A stretch of DNA of 64,000 nucleotides from Oceanidesulfovibrio indonesiensis (GTDB lineage: Bacteria > Desulfobacterota > Desulfovibrionia > Desulfovibrionales > Desulfovibrionaceae): assembly GCF_007625075.1 (NCBI RefSeq), contig NZ_QMIE01000003.1, positions 167,326-231,325 on the forward strand, read 5' to 3'. A program made the position numbers and the translations under genes. Below, one piece after another: positions 17,356-26,253 of the stretch (its first letter is position 1; every line of letters begins with the position of its first letter). The notes beneath the pieces were generated by a model. That model saw nothing but the letters and a program-made list of their open reading frames with translations. It was not told the DNA's origin and made no database searches.

Positions 17356-17445
17356 ATTTACGCCAGAACGGCTCGTTTTCTTTGTGTCTCCAAAAGTCAT
17401 CACGGGGGGCTTTCCACCACGTGAAGGATGATTAGTTTCTCCACC

Positions 17446-18942
17446 ATGTCTTCAATGCCTCGCTTCCACATCATCACCTTCGGCTGCCAGATGAACGTCA
17501 ACGACTCGGCCTGGCTCGCCCGATCCCTGCGCGCCCGCGGCTTCGAGGAGGCTGAGCGCGTGCAGGACGCCGGCATCGTCGTGATCAATACGTGCAGCGT
17601 GCGCGACAAGCCCGAACAGAAAGTGTACAGTCAGCTCGGACGACTCCGCTCGCTCTTTGACAAGAATGCCGAGGCTTTCGCCGTGGTGGGCGGCTGCGTG
17701 GCCCAGCAGCTCGGAGACTCCCTCAGCAAACGATTCCCTTTCGTGCGGCTCGTGTTCGGCGCGGACGGCGCTGCCATGGCGCCCCAAGCCATCGAGCGAC
17801 TCGTGCACGAACCGGCCCTCTCGCTTTCTCTCGTGGACTTTTCCGAAGAATACACTGAGCGCGACACCCTGGCCGAGAAATCGAGCGACACGGATGTTTC
17901 CGGAACCGGCGGCCAGGCTTTCGTCTCCATCATGCAGGGCTGCGACAACTTCTGCGCCTACTGCATTGTGCCGTACGTGCGCGGCAGGCAGAAGTCCCGC
18001 AGCGCGGCGAGCGTCATCCGGGAATGCCAATCCTGGGTGGAACGCGGCGTCCGGGAAATCACCCTGCTCGGACAGAACGTGAACAGCTACGGCCAGGACG
18101 AAGCCGGCCGGGGCGAACCGTCATTTGCCCAGCTGCTCCGACGCGTGGCGGCAATAGATGGCCTGGAGCGGTTGCGTTTCACCACCTCGCACCCAAAGGA
18201 CATAGCCCCCGAGGTCGTCGAAGCCTTCGGCGAGCTGGAAGCGCTCTGCCCGTCGCTGCATCTGCCGCTGCAATCCGGATCGGACCGGGTGCTTGCAGCC
18301 ATGGGCCGCAGGTACGACCGCGCCCGCTACATGGACGTGGTGCGCCGGCTGCGCGAAGTGCGCGAGGGCATGCAGATCACCACGGACCTCATGGTGGGAT
18401 TCCCCGGCGAAACTGAAGAAGATTTCATGCAAACCCTCGAAGCCATGGAGGAAGCAGGCTTTGCCCAAAGCTTCTCCTTCATGTATTCTGATCGCCCGGG
18501 TGTGCGTGCCGCTCGCATGCTGGACAAGATCCCCGAGGAGGTGAAGTCGCAGCGACTGGCCGCACTCCAGGAGTTGCAGCATGGACTCACCACGCGCACC
18601 CTGGAAAGCCTGGTCGGCAGCGAAACGCTGCTGCTCGTGGAAGGGGTCAGCAAGAAGCAGCCCGCTTCCAGAAGAAACGCCCAGCCGACCGCCGCCTGCG
18701 CAACTGAAGAGCCAGGCGCGCAGGATGTGGCGCAGACGCGCGCTGGCAACGCCGTCCCCGAGTTCGACGGCGTCACCAGCGCATGCGTCCGCGGCCGGGA
18801 CCCATACGGCAATGTCGTGAACATGCGGCTGCCGGAAGGCCGCGACCCGGAAACCATCGCCTCCGGCTCGCTGGCCAAAGCCCGAATCCTCATGGCGAAG
18901 AAACACTCCCTGTTGGGAGAACTGGTAGGTGAGCCATGGTAG
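17446..18942 (+). CDS. miaB: tRNA-2-methylthio-N6-isopentenyladenosine37 synthase
   Basis: The product has about 498 residues. It adds the methylthio group to i6A37 of tRNAs reading U-starting codons. The N-terminal cluster cysteines lie in FGCQMNVNDS, NTCSVRDK and VGGCVAQQ. The radical-SAM site is QGCDNFCAYCIVPYVRG, followed by LLGQNVNSYG and LHLPLQSGSD. A C-terminal TRAM domain is split by an extra hydrophilic stretch after VEGVSKKQ, making the protein longer than usual. Starts at 17428, 17446 and 17455 are all open and none has a good ribosome site. The gene overlaps the next by seven bases. Confidence 0.95.
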   Translation: MSSMPRFHIITFGCQMNVNDSAWLARSLRARGFEEAERVQDAGIVVINTCSVRDKPEQKVYSQLGRLRSLFDKNAEAFAVVGGCVAQQLGDSLSKRFPFVRLVFGADGAAMAPQAIERLVHEPALSLSLVDFSEEYTERDTLAEKSSDTDVSGTGGQAFVSIMQGCDNFCAYCIVPYVRGRQKSRSAASVIRECQSWVERGVREITLLGQNVNSYGQDEAGRGEPSFAQLLRRVAAIDGLERLRFTTSHPKDIAPEVVEAFGELEALCPSLHLPLQSGSDRVLAAMGRRYDRARYMDVVRRLREVREGMQITTDLMVGFPGETEEDFMQTLEAMEEAGFAQSFSFMYSDRPGVRAARMLDKIPEEVKSQRLAALQELQHGLTTRTLESLVGSETLLLVEGVSKKQPASRRNAQPTAACATEEPGAQDVAQTRAGNAVPEFDGVTSACVRGRDPYGNVVNMRLPEGRDPETIASGSLAKARILMAKKHSLLGELVGEPW

Positions 18943-19430
18943 AGATGAAAGTATTCGGACTGGCACTGGATGAAGATTCCCAAGTCCCTGTCCTCGTCCT
19001 CAAGGACCTGGAGGAGAAGACCGCGCTGCCCATCTGGATTGGCGCCATGGAGGCCATGGCCATATCCCTCGCCCTCAACGGCGTGAAGCTGCCGCGGCCC
19101 ATGACCCACGACCTGCTCCTCTCCGCCTTCGAGTCTCTGGGCGGCAAGGTCCTCTCCGTCAACGTCGTCTCCCTGAAGGATGGAACCTTCTACGCGGAGA
19201 TCGAGGTCGACCAGGGCGGCTCGGTCCGCAAGATTGACTGCCGCCCCTCGGACGGCATCGCCCTTGCCTTGCGCGCTTCGGCGCCCATCTCCGTGGCCGA
19301 GGACGTGCTGGAGCAGGCTTCCACCGACTCCCTCGGCGAAGGCAAACCCGTGCTCCAGACCGAGGACGCCAAGGAGTGGAACGAGCTGCTCGAAAAGCTC
19401 AACGTGGACGACAGCAAATACAAGATGTAG
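18936..19430 (+). CDS. Bifunctional nuclease family protein (DUF151)
   Basis: The product has 164 residues. The DUF151 fold is seen in VPVLVLKDLEEKTALPIWIGAMEA, the PRPMTHDLLLSAFESLGG segment and CRPSDGIALALRASAPI. Plant and thermophile relatives have nuclease activity, but the function in proteobacteria is open. The start overlaps the end of miaB (ATGGTAG), so the two are coupled; the pairing of this family with miaB is common in this group of bacteria. The C-terminus (KEWNELLEKLNVDDSKYKM) is a short charged helix. Confidence 0.88.
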   Translation: MVEMKVFGLALDEDSQVPVLVLKDLEEKTALPIWIGAMEAMAISLALNGVKLPRPMTHDLLLSAFESLGGKVLSVNVVSLKDGTFYAEIEVDQGGSVRKIDCRPSDGIALALRASAPISVAEDVLEQASTDSLGEGKPVLQTEDAKEWNELLEKLNVDDSKYKM

Positions 19431-19468
19431 CGGCCGCGCGGCCGCTGCCGTTCAGACCGATGCGCCGC

Positions 19469-19501
19469 CCGGCGGGAAGCTCGCCCCGCGCTTCCCGCCG
19501 G
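19469..19501. repeat. 12-base inverted repeat after the DUF151 gene
   Basis: CCGGCGGGAAGC (19469-19480) pairs with GCTTCCCGCCGG (19490-19501) around a nine-base loop. No T run follows, so it is not a standard intrinsic terminator, but a strong hairpin here can still protect or stop the miaB transcript. Confidence 0.6.
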
Positions 19502-19563
19502 CTATGGCGTCATCGGAGAGCGCGCGCTTTATTCTTACCCCCTAGCCCTTTCCCCTTCACGCC

Positions 19564-20244
19564 ATGATAGTCGACTGCAACGTGCACACCTCCGTCTCGG
19601 ACGGCAGACTCACGCCCTCGGAAGCGGCAGCCAGAGCCCGCGCCGCCGGGTGCCGGGCCGTAATTTTCACGGACCACGCCGACGCCGCCACGTTGGAGCG
19701 CGTGGTATCCGAGCTTACCCGCGCGGCCCGCGATTCCCTCTTTGCGGATGTGGACGTGTTCGTGGGCGTGGAGCTCACCTTCGTGCCGCCCCCCTTGTTG
19801 CCCGAGACCATAGCCCGGGCGCGGGAGCTGGGCGCGCGATTTGTTGTCGTGCACGGCGAGACTCTCCTGGATCCCGTGCCCCGCGGCGCCAATCTCGCGG
19901 CCATCGAATCCGGCGCGGACATGCTGGCCCACCCCGGCCTGCTGTCCCACGAAGAAGCGGCACTGGCGGCCGAACGCGGCGTGTACCTGGAGCTCTCACT
20001 GCGCGCCGGACACTGCCTGACCAATGGCTTGATAGCCGCCCTGGCGCGGCAGCACGGGGCAAAGCTCCTCGTCAACTCCGGGGCTCACGACTCCGGCGAC
20101 TTTTTGCCGGCCGAGCTGCGCCGCGCCGCAGCCCTGGGCGCCGGCCTCACGCAGGAGGAGTACGAACAGACCCGGGCCAACGCGCGGGAACTGGTGGGGA
20201 GGATGTTATCCGGAGTTCTCGGGCAGAATGCTTCTAGCACCTAA
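19564..20244 (+). CDS. PHP-domain phosphoesterase
   Basis: The product has 226 residues. The PHP metal site shows DCNVHTSVSDG at the N-terminus, IFTDHADAAT, a glutamate in VGVELTFVPP, VVHGET, and late LAHPGLLS and NSGAHDSGDF motifs. These fit a trinuclear-metal phosphoesterase of the histidinol-phosphatase/YcdX type, acting in the cytoplasm. The substrate is unknown. The ATG at 19564 begins right at the conserved strand, so the start is well placed although no strong ribosome site is visible. Confidence 0.88.
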   Translation: MIVDCNVHTSVSDGRLTPSEAAARARAAGCRAVIFTDHADAATLERVVSELTRAARDSLFADVDVFVGVELTFVPPPLLPETIARARELGARFVVVHGETLLDPVPRGANLAAIESGADMLAHPGLLSHEEAALAAERGVYLELSLRAGHCLTNGLIAALARQHGAKLLVNSGAHDSGDFLPAELRRAAALGAGLTQEEYEQTRANARELVGRMLSGVLGQNASST

Positions 20245-20273
20245 AAACCAAATGCTTCTTTTGGGGAGCCACA

Positions 20274-20741
20274 ATGAATCTCGACAGAATTGAACAATAC
20301 ATACAAAGAAATTTTTCGGAATGGATTCCCATGGAACGCATTGGCCTGCTTTATTTTGACAAGCCACTGCCCAATGATCTTGAGGGCTTTGAGTTCAGAA
20401 AGGACCATGAGGCCAGTGACCCTTCTGACGATTGGGACTGCTTCAAGCTCTACGATCCGACTGAAGAATGTATGTACGAAGAATTGACTGTCACCGTTGA
20501 AGACAACAAGACGATTGTCGTTTCATGTGACAAGTTTTTATATTACAAGGGCACCAACATAATAGGCCTCCCAATACATGAGGCGCTCCAAACACTGGGT
20601 AACCCTGAATACTATACTGAAGAGTTCGAAGTCATCGACGCTTGGAAAACCATATATGAAGTCGACGAACTCGAGTTATCCATCTGGGTCAACAAAGACA
20701 TTGTGGAAAACGTTGCTTGCTACGGTTTCACGGAAGATTAA
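20274..20741 (+). CDS. AT-rich orphan protein of unknown function, possible immunity protein
   Basis: The product has 155 residues, is strongly acidic and has no signal or membrane segment. It begins MNLDRIEQYIQRNFSEWIP and ends with alternating strands (TIYEVDELELSIWVNK). Base composition is clearly lower in GC than the genes on both sides, and codon use differs (many A/T-ending codons), which points to recent transfer. Size, acidity and orphan state resemble immunity proteins of polymorphic toxin systems, but no toxin gene is adjacent. A GGGGAG site precedes the ATG. Confidence 0.7.
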   Translation: MNLDRIEQYIQRNFSEWIPMERIGLLYFDKPLPNDLEGFEFRKDHEASDPSDDWDCFKLYDPTEECMYEELTVTVEDNKTIVVSCDKFLYYKGTNIIGLPIHEALQTLGNPEYYTEEFEVIDAWKTIYEVDELELSIWVNKDIVENVACYGFTED

Positions 20742-20759
20742 TCCTTCATCAACAGTGGC

Positions 20760-22751
20760 TCAACCTGATTGGCTGGCCATGAACTCCATCACCACAATCA
20801 GCCCGCCATCCTCGGCGTTGTGCGCCTTCACCGTGCCGCCCATGGCCGCTACGAACCGCTTGACCAGCGCCAGGCCCAGACCTGTGCCCTTGGTCTTTCG
20901 GGTCAGAGAGTCGTCAGCGCGGTAGAAATCATCAAATATCCGGCACAACTCCCGGGATTCCACGCCCGGACCGGTGTCCCGCACCGTCAACAATACGCGC
21001 CGGCCCTCCTCCCGCGCCGTCACAGTGATGCGTTTTACCGGCCCGTCGCTGCCGAACTTCATGCTGTTCTCCACGAGATTCATGATCACCTGCATCATGA
21101 CCTCTCGGTCGTAGGCAAAGCCGCGCGACAGCCTGTTGTCCACGATGAGTTCGAAGTCTTCGCGCTGCAACTTGGGCCGGAGGGTTTCCTCCATGGTGCC
21201 GAAGACCTCTTCGAGTGTGCCAGGCTTGAGGTCCAGCGGTCGCTCGCGTTGCTCCAGCCTGGAGAATTCCAGCACGTTGGCGATGAGCCGCGTAAGCCGC
21301 CCGGCTTCGGACCCGATGACCCCGAGATAGCGTTTGCGTGACTCTTCATCCCGGGCCATGCCCTGCTCCAGCATCTCCGCGTACATGCGGATGGACGTGA
21401 GCGGCGTCTTCAACTCGTGCGTCACCGAGGACACGAAGCCGGCGCGCCGGCGGGAGAGGTCCACGGCTTTGCGCGCCGAAAGGTAGATTGCCACGAGCCC
21501 GGCCAGCAGCACCAGCGCGGTGACAGATGCTGCCCCCACAAGCACGCGGCGACCCTGGCCGGCCGGGACTTCCTCGGCCGAAAGCCGCGCCGAGAGAAAC
21601 GAGAACGGCCGCGGAAAGGTGCGGAAAACATCCACGACAGGTGCGAAGCCCGGATCCTTCCCTGCGCCTGCCTTGCCGGTGAGCAAAGCCCGGCCGTAGC
21701 CGTCCGCCACGCTAAGGACGAGGCGGGTGTACCCGGCTATGGGCTGGTCCACGTAATGGCGTGCGATGAGATGCTCCAGAAAACTGTACAGATCGATGAG
21801 AAAGCCCTGCCGCACCACCTGCCCATCCGCCACCACCCGGCGGTAAATCAGCGCCCTGTCGTCGCCAAGGAGCACCGAGGTGATGGGCGCGATCTCCACA
21901 CGGAATCCCCTCCCCGCCCCGGGCATCTCAGGCAGCACTGGAGCCGCATCTTTCCGCTCGTCGTGGAGATCGTATTCGAGCAGTGGCGCCTCATCGGCAT
22001 CCACTCCGGTGACGGATGCGCTTTCGTTGGAATCCCTGCCCGCCGATCGGTTTGTCGCAGCGTCGTATCCCTCGGCGCGCTCCCTGGTGATCAGACTCTT
22101 GCCCGAGCTCAGGTTCATCGCCTGGCCGGGCGTGATCTGCCGCGTCTCCTGCCGGACCTTGCCCAGAACCGTGCGCTCCGCTTCCGGCTCCCGGCGCCGC
22201 AGGTAGCGTTCCATGATGCTCTGCTCGTCGCCTTTCTGCACGGCGTCCTTGCCACCCGGCTGGAGCGCCGCGGCGGACTCAACGTCCCGCCCCGGAATGC
22301 TCGAACGGAACGACTCCCTGCTTGCGGCGGTGCGGGTGGATTCAGGACGTTCCCGAATGCGGCCAAGCTCCTCGTGCGCTGCTTCGAGCAGGGCGATGCG
22401 ATCCAGCGACAGATCCAGGTGCGGAGTCTGAAAGGAGCCGTCCGGGTTGGACTGGAAGTAGCCTACGATCCACGGCTCGGGCGGTTGGGTGGCCAGAGGC
22501 GAGAGCTCGCCCTCTCCCGCTCCGCGGTCGGCGGCGAGCACGGAGGCGTACTCGTCCACGGCGCGTGCCTCCTCGCGCTGCACAACCCTCGCGAGCTCGT
22601 CTTCCATGGACTCCAGCAAAGCCGCGCCGAAAAACCGCAACGTGCCGGCTTCCTCGCGTTTCATGCCCGCGTAGCTCCACCAGAATACGCCGCCGAGGCA
22701 CGGCGCGAGCAGCAGCACGAAAACGAGTATGAGCAGGGTGAGTCGACGCAC
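20760..22751 (-). CDS. Membrane-bound sensor histidine kinase
   Basis: The product has 663 residues. One membrane helix lies at residues 4-25 and another near 400-420 (ASVTALVLLAGLVAIYLSA), enclosing a large periplasmic sensor region with a long charged, probably disordered middle. The cytoplasmic part has the H-box SSVTHELKTPLTSIRMYAEML, an N-box MNLVENSMKFG, and RDTGPGVE and GTGLGLALVKR ATP-lid motifs. A GTG start at 22751 lies 15 bases after the response-regulator stop, so kinase and regulator form one operon. The likely target region is the divergent VWA gene. Confidence 0.93.
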   Translation of the reverse strand: MRRLTLLILVFVLLLAPCLGGVFWWSYAGMKREEAGTLRFFGAALLESMEDELARVVQREEARAVDEYASVLAADRGAGEGELSPLATQPPEPWIVGYFQSNPDGSFQTPHLDLSLDRIALLEAAHEELGRIRERPESTRTAASRESFRSSIPGRDVESAAALQPGGKDAVQKGDEQSIMERYLRRREPEAERTVLGKVRQETRQITPGQAMNLSSGKSLITRERAEGYDAATNRSAGRDSNESASVTGVDADEAPLLEYDLHDERKDAAPVLPEMPGAGRGFRVEIAPITSVLLGDDRALIYRRVVADGQVVRQGFLIDLYSFLEHLIARHYVDQPIAGYTRLVLSVADGYGRALLTGKAGAGKDPGFAPVVDVFRTFPRPFSFLSARLSAEEVPAGQGRRVLVGAASVTALVLLAGLVAIYLSARKAVDLSRRRAGFVSSVTHELKTPLTSIRMYAEMLEQGMARDEESRKRYLGVIGSEAGRLTRLIANVLEFSRLEQRERPLDLKPGTLEEVFGTMEETLRPKLQREDFELIVDNRLSRGFAYDREVMMQVIMNLVENSMKFGSDGPVKRITVTAREEGRRVLLTVRDTGPGVESRELCRIFDDFYRADDSLTRKTKGTGLGLALVKRFVAAMGGTVKAHNAEDGGLIVVMEFMASQSG

Positions 22752-22766
22752 GCGGATGTCCGATAT

Positions 22767-23477
22767 CTAAGCTTTTTCGAGAAGATCCGGTGCGAGGCGA
22801 TACCCCTCGCCCCGTACCGTGAGTATGAACTGCCGGTCGCCGGCGATCTGCTCCAGTTTGCGGCGCAGCTTGACCACGTGGCTGTCCACGGTGCGCGTCT
22901 CTATGTCCGCATCGCCGTAGCCCCAGACCTCGGCCAGAAGCTCTTGCCGGGACACGATGCCCGGCGCCTTGGCATGCAGATGCAGCACGATGTCCATTTC
23001 GCGCCGGGTGAGGTCCACGCTGCCGTCGCCGTCTGCTGCGGTGAGGGCCGAACCGTCGAAAACAAGCCCCCCCAGGACGAGCCGTTCCTGCCCGCCGGAT
23101 TTGCCCACCCGCCGCAACAGCGCCTCCACCCGCGCCAAGAGCTCGCCGATGGAAAACGGCTTGGTCACGTAATCGTCCGCGCCGGTACGCAGCCCGTGCA
23201 CCACGTCTTCTTCCGATCCCTTGGCCGTGAGCATCAGCACAGCCTGGCTGGGCCGACGCTTGCGCAGCGCCTCGCATATGGAAAAGCCGTCCATCCCGGG
23301 GAGCATGACGTCGAGCAGCACGAGATCGAAGCCGCCTTCGAGGGCGCGTTCCAGCCCGTGCTCGCCGTCCTCGATACCTTCCGCCTCATAGCCGTGGAAC
23401 ACGAACAGGTCGAGAAGCCCATTGAGTATGGCCGTGTCGTCTTCCACCACGAGTATGCGTGTCTTTGCGTTCGCCAT
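22767..23477 (-). CDS. OmpR-family response regulator
   Basis: The product has 236 residues. The receiver domain has the acidic pair in ILVVEDDTAIL, the phospho-acceptor aspartate in LVLLDVMLPGMDG near residue 55, and the lysine in DDYVTKPFSIGEL. A winged-helix DNA-binding domain follows (VDLTRREMDIVLHLHAKAPGIVSRQELL, then VDSHVVKLRRKLE and VRGEGYRLA). A GGAGGACC site precedes the ATG. It pairs with the kinase directly downstream. Confidence 0.95.
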   Translation of the reverse strand: MANAKTRILVVEDDTAILNGLLDLFVFHGYEAEGIEDGEHGLERALEGGFDLVLLDVMLPGMDGFSICEALRKRRPSQAVLMLTAKGSEEDVVHGLRTGADDYVTKPFSIGELLARVEALLRRVGKSGGQERLVLGGLVFDGSALTAADGDGSVDLTRREMDIVLHLHAKAPGIVSRQELLAEVWGYGDADIETRTVDSHVVKLRRKLEQIAGDRQFILTVRGEGYRLAPDLLEKA

Positions 23478-23609
23478 GTTGTCCGGTCCTCCAGGGGGTT
23501 CGTCATATATCGCCGCAACGTGGGGCTAACGCTAGCATGACCATGCACGGGCAGTCACTTCCCCCTGCGTAAAGAGAATGTGAAAAAACCACCCGACATC
23601 TTTTACTTT

Positions 23610-23628
23610 CCGCCGTCTTGAACGGCGG
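23610..23628. repeat. Short inverted repeat in the regulator/VWA divergent region
   Basis: CCGCCGT (23610-23616) and ACGGCGG (23622-23628) form a perfect 7-base stem with a 5-base loop, about 75 bases ahead of the VWA gene and 130 bases from the regulator gene. It could be an operator or a leader hairpin. Confidence 0.45.
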
Positions 23629-23701
23629 CTCAGCAGAGTTATCCTGACTTCGTATCGTGGCACCACGCCCCTGACACGCATCGCAGCCAAGGAGGACGTT
23701 C

Positions 23702-25204
23702 ATGCGACGCAAAGCCCTGCTCCCCCTCATCGGCCTTGCCATCTGTCTGGCGGCCGCCCTTGTGTTCTTGCCGCAAGGCGCCGCCGGCAGCAAGCCCCCT
23801 GTGCATGGAACGGCCCAGTTCACTTCGGGTCCCCTGGAGCTCAATGCCTCGCTCACCCGCAGCAAGATCGCCGTGGGGTCCGACGGCCGGTTTTCTCTGG
23901 CGCTCACGTTCTTCGCGCCGGACAGGCGCCCTGACGACCGACCGGACTTCGTACCGGCAGACAAGTTTGTGGATCTCGTCGTCGTCCTGGACCGCAGCGG
24001 CTCCATGCGCGGCGACAAGATCACCGATGCGCGCAACGCCCTCGCGCTCCTCGTGGACGCCCTGGGACCGGGGGACCGGCTCGGCCTGGTCTCCTATTCG
24101 GACGGCGTCCAGGTCCACACCCCGCCCATCCTGGTCACGCAGGACAACCGCCGCGTTCTGCACCGGGCCATTGCGAATATCGGCGCCGGCGGCAACACCA
24201 ATCTGGGCGCCGGCCTGCGCACCGGGCTGGAGCAATTGCGGCAAGCGACGTTCCTCGATGACGATATGCCACTGTTCCGCCATGAAGACTGCAGCGGCTG
24301 CCCGCCCCTTTCCGGCGAGCGAATCCGGCGGCTGATCCTCGTGTCCGACGGTCTGGCAAACCGCGGCGTCACCGACCCCGGCAGCCTGGCCAACATGGCC
24401 AGGAGCGCCGCCTTGAACGGCTGGTCCGTCAGCGCAGTAGGCGTGGGGCTGGACTTCAACGAGCACCTCATGACCTGCCTGGCCGACGCAGGCGGCGGGA
24501 CATACCACTATCTTCAGGAACCGCAAGCCTTCGCCGACCTGTTCCTGAAGGAGCTGCACACGGCCAGACGCATCGCAGCGACCGCCATATCCATCGACCT
24601 TTATCTGCCCCGCGGCATGTCCCTGGAGGAAGCTTCTGGATACGAGATCACCCGTAACGGCGGCGAAACAACTATTCTGATCGGCGACATCGCGGCAGGC
24701 TCCACGCGGACCATCCACCTGACCATGCGCGCGGAAGCACGCGAGGAGGCCGAATACCTGCTCGATTCCCTGGCTGTCTCCTACGTGCAGGAGAATGAAA
24801 CCAGAAGTCAGAAGCTGGAAGCGCCGCTACGCCTGGCCGCGGTGGAAAGCGAAGTCGAAGCGAGCATGTCCTACGCGCCTGCCGCCTGGGAACGCAAAGT
24901 CCTGCACGAGGACTACGGCAGGCTCAAGGAAGAGGTGGCGCGCGCGGTCTCTGCCGGGAACAAGGACGATGCGCTGGCCGCCATCGATGAGTATCGCCGG
25001 GAAACGACAGCCGAAAATTCGCTGGTAGGCTCGGACAGGGTGCAGGAGAATCTGGACGCGGACGTGGCCGCGCTGGAGGATTCCGTGGAGGAGAGCTTCA
25101 GCGGACCGGAACCCGAACAGGCCGTCAGACAGAAAGCCGCGGCCAAGCGCATCCAGCACGAAGGATACATGGACCGGCGCGACAAAAGCGCCACGGGATA
25201 TTGA
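23702..25204 (+). CDS. Exported von Willebrand factor A domain protein
   Basis: The product has 500 residues. A signal segment (LLPLIGLAICLAAALVFLPQGAAG) is at the N-terminus. After a beta domain comes a VWA domain at about residues 90-280 with the MIDAS start VVVLDRSGSMRGDK, the second GGNTNLGAGL site and LILVSDGLANRG. A beta-sandwich and a charged helical tail (about 390-500) follow. Such proteins bind metal-dependent protein partners in the periplasm. AAGGAGG lies eight bases before the ATG. The gene diverges from the two-component operon, its most likely regulator. Confidence 0.9.
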   Translation: MRRKALLPLIGLAICLAAALVFLPQGAAGSKPPVHGTAQFTSGPLELNASLTRSKIAVGSDGRFSLALTFFAPDRRPDDRPDFVPADKFVDLVVVLDRSGSMRGDKITDARNALALLVDALGPGDRLGLVSYSDGVQVHTPPILVTQDNRRVLHRAIANIGAGGNTNLGAGLRTGLEQLRQATFLDDDMPLFRHEDCSGCPPLSGERIRRLILVSDGLANRGVTDPGSLANMARSAALNGWSVSAVGVGLDFNEHLMTCLADAGGGTYHYLQEPQAFADLFLKELHTARRIAATAISIDLYLPRGMSLEEASGYEITRNGGETTILIGDIAAGSTRTIHLTMRAEAREEAEYLLDSLAVSYVQENETRSQKLEAPLRLAAVESEVEASMSYAPAAWERKVLHEDYGRLKEEVARAVSAGNKDDALAAIDEYRRETTAENSLVGSDRVQENLDADVAALEDSVEESFSGPEPEQAVRQKAAAKRIQHEGYMDRRDKSATGY

Positions 25205-25218
25205 GATCTTTCGAACAG

Positions 25219-25260
25219 AACCGCGCCGTGCGCTAAAACGATTCGCGTGCGGCGCGGTTT
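25219..25260. terminator. Hairpin after the VWA gene
   Basis: AACCGCGCCG (25219-25228) pairs with CGGCGCGGTT (25250-25259). The T tract is short (TTTAT), so termination may be inefficient. The following 170 bases up to the sirtuin gene are AT-rich and hold no gene. Confidence 0.55.
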
Positions 25261-25431
25261 ATACCCTTGCATGAACCTGTAATACCATGTTAAAAAAAGT
25301 ATAGAGAGAATCTAAATATTTCGTAAGCTTCTCGTCGCCATAAACACATCGGCCCAAGAACATGATACCCCGTCTCTGGCTCGACAACATATCGCCACCG
25401 GGCATCATGGAAAAAGGCCGTCACGTCGAAC

Positions 25432-26196
25432 ATGGGTAATGATCTGACCAAAGCGCAACACGCCGCCATCGAAGAAGCCGCGGCCATATGGCGGGAGGCC
25501 CGCTGCCCCATCGCCTCCACCGGCGCCGGCATCTCCGTGCCCAGCGGCATTCCGGATTTTCGCAGTCCTGGCGGCCTGTGGGAAAAGCACGACCCGGCCG
25601 AGGTCGCCACGCTTCAGGCGTTGCGCAGCAGGCCGGCCCGAGTGTGGGAGTTCTTGTTCGATGCGCTGGACATCTTTGCCAACGCCGCGCCCAACCCGGC
25701 GCACACTGCCCTGGCGGAGCTGGAACGCACCGGGCGACTTGCTGCGGTGATAACCCAGAACATCGACGGACTGCACCAGGCCGCCGGATCGCGCAACGTC
25801 ATCGAGTTCCACGGCAACAGCACGCGCTTGTACTGCATGCGCTGCAAGCGCGACCACGACGCTGCACGGATCACCACGCTTCCGTCCGCCGACAGGCCCT
25901 GGGAGTGCGAATGCGGCGGCGTGGTCCGGCCGGATATCGTGTTCTTCGGCGAGCAGATACCTCGGGACGCCATGACGCGCAGCTTCGCCGTGGCGCAGGA
26001 AGCGGACCTCGTCATCGTGGTCGGCACCTCCGGCGAAGTGGCCCCGGCCAACACCATCCCAGCCACGGTGAAAGCACGCGGCGGCAAGATGATCGAGGTA
26101 AACCTCGGCCCCTCGACTTTCGGCACCATGGCGGACGTCGCCATCCGCGCCGGTTGCGAGGCGGTCTTGCCCGCCTTGGCGAAACGTCTTATGTGA
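25432..26196 (+). CDS. Sirtuin NAD-dependent protein deacylase
   Basis: The product has 254 residues, normal for bacterial CobB-type sirtuins. Visible motifs are the NAD site STGAGISVPSGIPDFRS near 29-45, TQNIDGLHQAAG, the catalytic histidine in IEFHGN, and zinc cysteines in YCMRCKRDH and CECGGVVRPDIVFFGE. It removes acyl groups from lysines, for example on acetyl-CoA synthetase. It lies 57 bases upstream of tolQ on the same strand. Confidence 0.95.
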   Translation: MGNDLTKAQHAAIEEAAAIWREARCPIASTGAGISVPSGIPDFRSPGGLWEKHDPAEVATLQALRSRPARVWEFLFDALDIFANAAPNPAHTALAELERTGRLAAVITQNIDGLHQAAGSRNVIEFHGNSTRLYCMRCKRDHDAARITTLPSADRPWECECGGVVRPDIVFFGEQIPRDAMTRSFAVAQEADLVIVVGTSGEVAPANTIPATVKARGGKMIEVNLGPSTFGTMADVAIRAGCEAVLPALAKRLM

Positions 26197-26253
26197 TGCG
26201 CGGTTCAGCGCAACAATGTCCGCTCCGCGCGGAATTTCAAGGGAGATACGGGT

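Noticed and set aside
19431-19448. A GC-only palindrome just after the DUF151 stop as a terminator
   Set aside because: The self-complementary sequence has no loop and no T run; the stronger hairpin at 19469-19501 is listed instead.
21417-23540. A 707-codon open frame on the plus strand
   Set aside because: It lies antisense to the histidine kinase and response regulator, whose products are unmistakable. Long antisense frames are expected at this GC content.
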